NCBI GenBank assembly: GCA_002430755.1 | Contig: DJCX01000041.1 | Location: 1-6,712, forward strand | DNA length: 6,712 nucleotides | Direction of reading: 5' to 3' | Source: Flavobacteriales bacterium UBA5939 | GTDB taxonomy: Bacteria; Bacteroidota; Bacteroidia; Flavobacteriales; Schleiferiaceae | Shown here: positions 4,916 to 6,712 of the stretch, piece by piece | Layout of the letters: every line of letters starts with the position of its first letter | How positions within the stretch are numbered: position 1 is the first letter of the stretch | Translations under genes and position numbers: made by a program | Notes under the pieces: model-generated | Seen by the model: the letters and a program-made list of their open reading frames with translations, nothing else | Database searches by the model: none | Told to the model about the DNA's origin: nothing

Positions 4916-6712
4916 TTATCCAATTACTGAACCGCTCGCTGCGCCGCCCGCTGGGCTCATAAGGCGCAATTTACCGTCTTCGTCTTCGGCCATCAGCAGC
5001 ATGCCTTGGCTTTCTACCCCACGAATCTTACGTGGAGGCAGGTTCATTAATACTGTCACTTGCTTACCCACCATTTCTTCTGGTGAAAAGTGTTCAGCAA
5101 TACCACTTACAATGGTACGCTTATCAAGGCCTGTATCTACCAAGAATTTGAGCAGTCGGTCTGCTTTTGGTACGCGCTCTGCTTCCACGATGGTTCCTAC
5201 GCGAAGGTCCATTCCCATGAATTGATCAAAGCTGATATCTTCCTTCTGTGGTGCGTGCGTGCTCTCTTCCACTATTACTTCTTTTTGAACTAAGGTTGCT
5301 TCAAGTTTGGCGCGCTGCGCTTCCACCTGGCTGTCTTCAATTTTAGCAAATAACAATTCCGCTTTGCCAAGCTGCGTACCAGCGGCAACGATGGTTTCGT
5401 TGTTGGTCGCTTCCCATTCTGGCAAGGTGTCCATCGCCAGCATGCTGCGGAGCTTCGCCGCTGTTGTTGGAAGGAACGGTTCAAAGACGATGCTCAATAC
5501 CGCCGTGATTTGTGTGGCGACATAAAGTACCGCTCCGGCACGGGCTGGATCTTGTTTGTATACTTTCCAAGGCTCTTGCTCCTGAAGGTATTTATTTCCA
5601 AGGCGGGCAACACTCATGGCCTCACCGATCGCCTCACGGAATTTGAAATCTTCCAAATTTTTGGCAATACGACGTCCGTATTGAGTCATCGTAGCTAATG
5701 CCTCGCGGTCTGCGTCCGTTAGCGTACCAGGCTCTTGTACTACACCGTCGTAGTATTTGTGTGTAAGTACCATCACGCGGTTCACGAAGTTTCCAAAGCC
5801 TGCTACAAGCTCGCTGTTGTTGCGCTGCTGGAAGTCCGCCCAGGTGAAGTCGTTGTCCTTGGTTTCAGGCATTGTAGCAGTGAGCACGTAGCGAAGTACG
5901 TCCTGCTGACCTGGGAAATCTTGTAGGTATTCGTGCAACCAGACCGCCCAGTTTTTCGAGGTACTCAACTTGCGACCCTCAAGGTTGAGGAATTCGTTCG
6001 CCGGCACCTGCTTTGGCAACGCATAGTCGCCGTGCTGCTGCAACATGGCTGGGAAGATGATACAGTGGAATACGATGTTGTCTTTTCCAATGAAGTGCAC
6101 GATTTCCGCATCCTCGCCTTTCCAGTACTGCTCCCAATCGTTCGGTAGAAGTTCCTGAGTGGCACTAATGTACCCGATAGGCGCATCGAACCATACGTAC
6201 ATGACCTTACCCTCGGCACCTTCAATAGGCACAGGGACGCCCCAATTCAAATCGCGAGTCATCGCACGCGGTTGCAGTCCATCGCCGGCATTTAACCAGC
6301 TCATGCACTGGCCGATGACGTTGGGTTTCCAGTTTTCGCGGCTCTCCAAGAACGTACGCAGATCATCGCTGAGTTTATCGAGCGGCAAGAACCAATTTGT
6401 CGTATTGCGCAACTCAGGTTTAGCGCCGCTTAGGGCACTCTTAGGGTTGATCAATTCGGTAGGCGACAACGACGTACCACATTTCTCACATTGATCGCCG
6501 TAGGCTTCTTCATGGCCACATTTAGGACAAGTCCCAGTGATGTAGCGGTCGGCCAAGAATTGGCCCGCCTCAGGGTCAAAATACTGCTGCGTTTCCTTCG
6601 CTTCAAGCGCACCTTTCTCGTAGAGGTTCATGAAGAACTCCTTGGCATTCTTGTGGTGCTGCTCGCTAGAAGTGCGGCTGTAATGGTCAAAGCTAATCCC
6701 AAACTCTTCGAA
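4916..6712 (-). CDS. metG: Methionyl-tRNA synthetase, C-terminal 598 residues (5' end outside window)
   Basis: The frame is open from the window edge to the stop at 4916; an internal ATG at 6631 is not the start, since 27 further codons in the window continue the family sequence. About 85-95 N-terminal residues, including the HIGH motif, are outside. The enzyme joins methionine to tRNA-Met and initiator tRNA in the cytoplasm. In visible-residue numbering: a zinc knuckle with C62-x2-C65 and C75-x2-C78; LINPKSALSG; the signature loop KLSTSK at 248-253 in place of KMSKS; the helical anticodon-binding region (GFGNFVNRVMVL and after, about 300-440); and a C-terminal Trbp111/EMAPII-like OB domain at about 492-598 (DLRVGTIVEAERVPKADRL) used for dimerisation and tRNA binding. 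tRNA-Arg follows after 6 nt on the same strand. Confidence 0.98.
   Translation of the reverse strand, partial: FEEFGISFDHYSRTSSEQHHKNAKEFFMNLYEKGALEAKETQQYFDPEAGQFLADRYITGTCPKCGHEEAYGDQCEKCGTSLSPTELINPKSALSGAKPELRNTTNWFLPLDKLSDDLRTFLESRENWKPNVIGQCMSWLNAGDGLQPRAMTRDLNWGVPVPIEGAEGKVMYVWFDAPIGYISATQELLPNDWEQYWKGEDAEIVHFIGKDNIVFHCIIFPAMLQQHGDYALPKQVPANEFLNLEGRKLSTSKNWAVWLHEYLQDFPGQQDVLRYVLTATMPETKDNDFTWADFQQRNNSELVAGFGNFVNRVMVLTHKYYDGVVQEPGTLTDADREALATMTQYGRRIAKNLEDFKFREAIGEAMSVARLGNKYLQEQEPWKVYKQDPARAGAVLYVATQITAVLSIVFEPFLPTTAAKLRSMLAMDTLPEWEATNNETIVAAGTQLGKAELLFAKIEDSQVEAQRAKLEATLVQKEVIVEESTHAPQKEDISFDQFMGMDLRVGTIVEAERVPKADRLLKFLVDTGLDKRTIVSGIAEHFSPEEMVGKQVTVLMNLPPRKIRGVESQGMLLMAEDEDGKLRLMSPAGGAASGSVIG

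Noticed and set aside
5001..6494. Open frames of 62-111 codons overlapping metG on both strands
   Set aside because: metG is continuous and recognisable throughout; these have no independent support.

Overview
The window looks like chromosomal DNA from a member of the Bacteroidota, most likely a flavobacterium-like marine or freshwater lineage. The reasons are: start codons without clear Shine-Dalgarno sequences, TAnnTTTG-like promoter elements, a secreted DUF5106-type thioredoxin protein, cold-shock proteins with the Bacteroidota-style VKFFN motif, tRNA genes without an encoded CCA, and a MetRS with a KLSTS loop and C-terminal Trbp111 domain. Nothing here looks like phage, plasmid or integrase DNA.

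Layout. Positions 1-2887 (minus strand) hold a tight three-gene set read in the order sulfotransferase-like protein, class IV aminotransferase, secreted thioredoxin-family protein (the last runs off the left edge). Diverging from it on the plus strand is a membrane 1-acylglycerol-3-phosphate acyltransferase (3009-3845). Immediately after its stop codon comes a 318-base gene-free stretch. It holds two nearly identical 122/123-bp tandem repeats rich in hairpins, a 19-bp start of a third copy, a long inverted repeat and a terminator. Next are tRNA-Val(GAC) on the minus strand, two tandem 63-residue cold-shock proteins on the plus strand with a terminator hairpin between them, a strong two-way terminator, and tRNA-Arg(CCG) on the minus strand. 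That tRNA sits 6 nt downstream of methionyl-tRNA synthetase (metG), which runs off the right edge.

How the parts relate. The aminotransferase and sulfotransferase-like genes are 4 nt apart, in the same order as the two halves of a plant fusion protein recalled from memory, so they probably work together; the substrate is unknown. The metG/tRNA-Arg pair is probably one transcript and shares its terminator with the second cold-shock gene. The least explained part is the 3846-4130 repeat region. Its hairpin loops read as GNRA tetraloops on the minus strand, and the one loop difference between copies keeps that pattern, which hints at a structured RNA or a structured repeat element.
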